Shown piece after piece: positions 60,779 through 64,000 of a stretch of 64,000 nucleotides of DNA; within the stretch, counting starts at the first letter, position 1; every line of letters begins with the position of its first letter. The notes below the pieces were generated by a model, which saw only the letters and a program-made list of their open reading frames with translations, ran no database searches and was not told where the DNA came from. Location: NCBI GenBank assembly GCA_005281725.1, contig SSBO01000009.1, forward strand, positions 2,050,354 through 2,114,353. Direction: 5' to 3'. This stretch comes from Wuchereria bancrofti. Its lineage: Eukaryota; Nematoda; Chromadorea; Rhabditida; Onchocercidae. The position numbers and the translations under genes are program-made.

Positions 60779-60830
60779 GCAAGGAAACATGTCCCACAAC
60801 AAACCGCCAGCATTTCCAAATCCAATTTTA
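60779..60830 (+). pseudogene. Small CRESS Rep fragment (motif II region)
   Basis: About 40 bp after the BEL break (GCAAGGAAACATGTCCC, then AAACCGCCAGCATTTCCAA) match the + Rep copy at 61,212-61,252, the region that holds rolling-circle motif II. The match then stops and the next bases belong to the Rep 3' end in the opposite direction. Confidence 0.85.
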
Positions 60831-60961
60831 GTCTGAAGTAAGATTGTTATCGAAGTTATATCCGAAGTATGATTCTTCTGATGTGGAATATAGCTTCCAA
60901 GTCATGGTTACTCTTCTGTCGAATGCTCGCATGTCATATTTTGAAACTGTTTGCCGTTTCC
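60831..60961 (-). pseudogene. CRESS Rep C-terminal fragment, inverted
   Basis: The - strand reads the Rep C-terminus (phrases KYDMRAFDRRVTMTWKLYS and YFGYNFDNNLTSD, then a stop at about 60,828). It matches 62,097-62,222 of the second Rep copy but keeps a 7-base piece that is deleted there. It is joined head-on to the motif II fragment, a fold-back join. Confidence 0.85.
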
Positions 60962-60989
60962 ATAAAAACAGAAAAAAAAGAAAAAAAAA

Positions 60990-61030
60990 GGCATGATTGC
61001 TGCTTAATATTACTAAGAAGCAATCATGCC
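60990..61030 (+). other. CRESS-type replication-origin stem-loop with TAATATTAC
   Basis: GGCATGATTGCT and AGCAATCATGCC form a perfect 12-bp stem. The loop carries TAATATTAC at 61005-61013, the nonanucleotide at which Rep nicks to start rolling-circle replication in CRESS-DNA viruses. CTTA/TAAG can add four inner pairs. It lies 75 bp before the Rep start, the expected place in the intergenic region of such circles. An A-rich run (60,969-60,989) flanks it. Confidence 0.88.
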
Positions 61031-61058
61031 ATACCAAGTAGAGCAAAAAAATTAACCG

Positions 61059-61067
61059 TATAAAAAG
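61059..61067 (+). promoter_or_regulatory. TATA box of the Rep copy
   Basis: TATAAAAAG lies about 40 bp before the Rep ATG at 61106 and downstream of the origin stem-loop. This is the usual order of a CRESS rep promoter. Use by the host is unknown. Confidence 0.5.
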
Positions 61068-61105
61068 CGCAAAACTGCAAAAATAAAACAGTACATATCA
61101 AGAAC

Positions 61106-61885
61106 ATGTCAAGGCGGGCGAAATGCTGGACTGCAACGATATTCAACATGAAAGCCTTCAATTCAAGCAACCTTGAACAAATAGGAAACGGTCTAGAGTA
61201 CGGAATTATAAGCAAGGAAACATGCCCCACCACAAACCGCCAGCATTTCCAATGCTATTTTAAATTCAACTCGCCAGTGCGATTTCAAACACTACTCAAT
61301 AACTTACCACGCGCGAGCCACGTCGAAAAGGCAAAAGGTAGCCCGTATCAAAACTACCAATACTGCAGCAAAGAGTCAATAAACGAAGAAATCGGAAGAC
61401 GACCCGAACCACCCAACAGCAAAAGGAAATCAAGCGAAGAACAATCGACGCTACTAAAAAAAGTACTGCAGAAACGAAATAAACCTACAACAAATGATAG
61501 AAAAAGACAACCTGTTCGTAATGAGGAATCTTACAAAAATACAACTGAAATCATATACAATAGAAGACAGGAAAACTATCACTGATCTATACCTAATAAT
61601 AGGAGAACCAGGAATAGGAAAAACAACTTTTGCAACTAAATTAAGCAAAAATTACTTCATAAAAACCGCCAACACAGAAAAATGGTGGGACGGATGCGAA
61701 CAACAAGAACTTGTCATACTCGATGACTTCTACGGATGGATGCAACCGGCTGAAATATTCAACTTAGCCGACTCAAAACCGCACTTAGTACAAATAAAAA
61801 GCGGCTTCGTAAAATTCACCAGCAAAGCAATAGTAATAATAAGCAACAAAATACCGGAACATTGGTGGAAACGACAAACAGTTTC
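61106..61885 (+). pseudogene. rep: Endogenous CRESS-DNA virus-like Rep, copy 1 (frameshifted)
   Basis: Rep starts and ends rolling-circle replication of circular ssDNA viruses. The endonuclease part (frame from 61106) has motif I CWTATIFN (residues 7-14), motif II HFQCY (47-51) and motif III YCSK (86-89, catalytic Tyr 86). The superfamily 3 helicase part lies in a second frame (open 61494-61949), with Walker A GEPGIGKT (61602-61625), Walker B VILDDFYGW and motif C IVIISNKIPEHWW. The frame changes at an A-run near 61,456-61,463, where this copy has an extra base compared with copy 2. Similarity stops near 61,885, so the natural C-terminus is lost. Motif style and helicase words point to a circovirus-like lineage. 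As read it would yield only an endonuclease fragment of 159 residues. Confidence 0.9.
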
Positions 61886-62096
61886 AAAAAAAAAGTTGCA
61901 AGTTTCGGCTACTTTGTATTATTTGCGTCAGAGTGATGTTATTAATTAATGTGTTGTGACATTTTTTTTAATAAAAGTTTTATTCTGTGGTGTAAAGAGT
62001 ACATAGTAACAAAAACAATGATATAATCATTAATAGAGATAGTGATGTGAGAAACAAGTATATGAGTACATAAGCTTTGATTGGGGAATGTATTTA
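61886..62096. other. AT-rich linker between the two Rep copies
   Basis: Not Rep-derived as far as I can see. The frame of copy 1 runs on for about 20 residues (KKLQVSATLYYLRQSDVIN) to a stop at 61,949. A poly(A) signal AATAAA at 61970-61975 follows. The tail might be the end of another viral gene joined by deletion, or host sequence. Confidence 0.45.
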
Positions 62097-62943
62097 GTCT
62101 GAAGTAAGATTGTTATCGAAGTTATATCCGAAGTATGATTTTTCTGATGTGGAATATAGTTTCCAAGTCATGGTTACTCTTCTGTCGAATGCTCGCATGT
62201 CGTATTTTGAAACTGTTTCCACCAATGTTCCGGTATTTTGTTGCTTGTTATTACTATTGCTTTGCTGGTGAATTTTACGAAGCCGCCTTTTATTTGTACT
62301 AAGTGCGGTTTTGAGTCGGCTAAGTTGAATATTTCAGCCGGTTGCATCCATCCGTAGAAGTCATCGAGTATGACAAGTTCTTGTTGTTCGTATCCGTCCC
62401 ACCATTTTTCTGTGTTGGCGGTTTTTATGAAGTAATTTTTGCTTAATTTAGTTGCGAAAGTTGTTTTTCCTATTCCTGGTTCTCCTATTATTAGGTATAG
62501 ATCAGTGATAGTTTTCCTGTCTTCTATTGTATATGATTTCAGTTGTTGTATTTTTGTAAGATTCCTCATTACGAACAGGTTGTCTTTTTCGATCATTTGT
62601 TGTAGGTTTATTTCGTTTCTGCAGTATTTTTTTAGTAGCGTCGATTGTTCTTCGCTTGATTTCCTTTTCCTGTTGGGTGGTTCGGGTCGTCTTCCGATTT
62701 CTTCGTTTATTGACTCTTTGCTGCAGTATTGGTAGTTTTGATACGGGCTACCTTTTGCCTTTTCGACGTGGCTCGCGCGTGGTAAGTTATTGAGTAGTGT
62801 TTGAAATAGCACTGGCGAGTTGAATTTAAAATAGCATTGGAAATGCTGGCGGTTTGTGGTGGAGCATGGTTTCCTTGCCTATAATTCCGTATTCTAGACT
62901 GTTTCCTATTTGTTGAAGGTTGCTTGAATTGAAGGCTTATGGT
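62097..62943 (-). pseudogene. rep: Endogenous CRESS-DNA virus-like Rep, copy 2 (inverted, truncated)
   Basis: A nearly identical copy of Rep on the - strand. It starts inside the gene at 62,943, just after motif I, so the first endonuclease motif and the origin are missing. A one-base insertion near 62,869 breaks the frame before motif II. From 62,812 to 62,174 the frame is open for 212 codons and carries YQYCSKE (motif III), GEPGIGKT, VILDDFYGW and IVITSNKIPEHWW. A 7-base deletion near 62,218 breaks the frame again before the natural C-terminus, whose out-of-frame remains reach the stop near 62,098. The breaks differ from those of copy 1. The protein cannot be an active Rep. Confidence 0.9.
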
Positions 62944-64000
62944 TTCATGACGTGAAAAAAGAATGTTTTCTATTTTATTTTGCCGAAAAAACGATCAATC
63001 ACTGCATGGACCATCGGAGGATTTGAATATTCTAATTATTGAGAAATATGGTCGAATACTTGTGGAAATATACCTTACTAAAATTACTCTTATTCGTAAG
63101 TTTGCTCTATTTAGTTTGCTTGTAATTTCATAGGATTTATTTTCATCTTTCTTTAATATACATTTTATTAATTTAGCGATTATTAAGCAAATTCCATTTC
63201 TCAAAAATAGAAATATTTGCTGCGCATTTTTCATTGCAAATATTTCTGTATGCATTCTGAATTGAAAATGACAGATAAACCTTGCTATATTGAAGTTGCT
63301 GAAGAAATTAACTATTTTGGAGTGGAATGACATCAAATGCAGTAAGTAGTAAAAATAGGTATTAAATTCTCAGACCTTCCCATTTTGGATGTCATCGCTA
63401 AATGTCGCATACCCATTCCTGTGCGTTGCTCATAGACGCTCTGCGGTGATATTCGCAAAATCCCCAAAATAGTATCAGCATTTTTGGCTGAATCTATCTA
63501 GAAAAGCTTGGCTGAATCAAGAAAAACTCTGCATGGATTTAAATTTTCACGGAAAGTCAATATAATAAATTTCTAATAAGAATGGACTGTACGCCTGATT
63601 ATCTCCCATAAAAAAGTTCGACACGTCATTATCACTAATGATAATGATAGTAACGATATTATAGGATATTTATTGCAAAAATTAACCTCTTAATAATGCT
63701 TTATTAAAATTACTAATCAATAAATCGTATTCAGTATAAGTTTTCTGTCAAATTTTAAAATGATCTTTCAACAATTCCTGAAATTGATATGATGTTTAGT
63801 TCTATCCTTAATTATATCAATTTTTCCACATTGATATTGTATAATTCTAAATATCATACGGTAAAATTCAATTACAAATGAATGACGTTCGACAGATTTA
63901 TGTTTGTTTTATTTGTATTACTAAATAAAGCTACTTTTCAATTTCAAGGAAACTTAAACTAAAGGAAAAAAATTGGAAAGGTAGTGCTTTTTTCAAATAA
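62944..64000. other. AT-rich right end of the window
   Basis: No gene, no continuation of the BEL integrase and no further Rep sequence is recognised. An open frame at 62,995-63,336 (-) is AT-driven and has no family look. Confidence 0.45.

Noticed and set aside
60828..61046. - strand frame of 72 codons treated as a separate gene
   Set aside because: It is the inverted Rep C-terminal fragment read into the origin region; its first part is non-coding A/T-rich DNA.
62439..62735. + strand frame opposite Rep copy 2, and the matching - frame opposite copy 1 (61454-61648)
   Set aside because: Antisense shadows of the Rep helicase region.

Overview
The window is a piece of an AT-rich nematode nuclear genome. 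The genes have many short exons joined by introns of about 100 to 700 bp (longer in two genes), with GT..TTTTCAG-type splice sites. The protein set is typically nematode: a SPE-4-type sperm presenilin, a CEH-32/SIX3-6 homeobox protein and an ASB-type ATP synthase b subunit. Intron sizes and BEL/Pao content fit a clade III (spirurid or filarial-like) worm, but that placement is inference. An 11-base run of N and one isolated N show that this is a draft assembly.

Left part (1-17.5 kb) is gene-dense housekeeping territory: FAM50/XAP5 (+), mitochondrial ATP synthase peripheral-stalk subunit b (-), GDP-D-glucose phosphorylase (+), a TMEM223-like mitochondrial membrane protein (-) and a class I phosphatidylinositol transfer protein (+). 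I rebuilt each from exons whose phases all agree. They are independent single genes, not an operon.

Middle part (17.5-32.5 kb) is a 15 kb gene desert with microsatellites. It lies upstream of a seven-exon SIX3/6-class homeobox gene (ceh-32, 32.5-39.8 kb). From 40 to 52 kb the sequence is a graveyard. It holds a decayed reverse-strand BEL/Pao retrotransposon (44.3-47.1 kb), a second decayed BEL gag piece (49.6-50.2 kb), a broken copy of the last ceh-32 intron and exon (48.2-49.4 kb), and an orphan copy of one spe-4 exon (47.35 kb). The real spe-4 gene follows at 52.2-56.4 kb.

Right part (58.4-62.9 kb) is the most remarkable. A fresh BEL/Pao pol ORF of 796 codons stops abruptly in its integrase zinc-binding region. 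The sequence there passes into a cluster of endogenous circular single-stranded DNA (CRESS-DNA) virus-like Rep sequences. The cluster has a chimeric fold-back fragment, a stem-loop with the nonanucleotide TAATATTAC, a Rep copy on the + strand, a 210 bp linker, and a second, 5'-truncated Rep copy on the - strand. The two large copies form an inverted repeat and carry different breaks. The last kilobase shows no gene.
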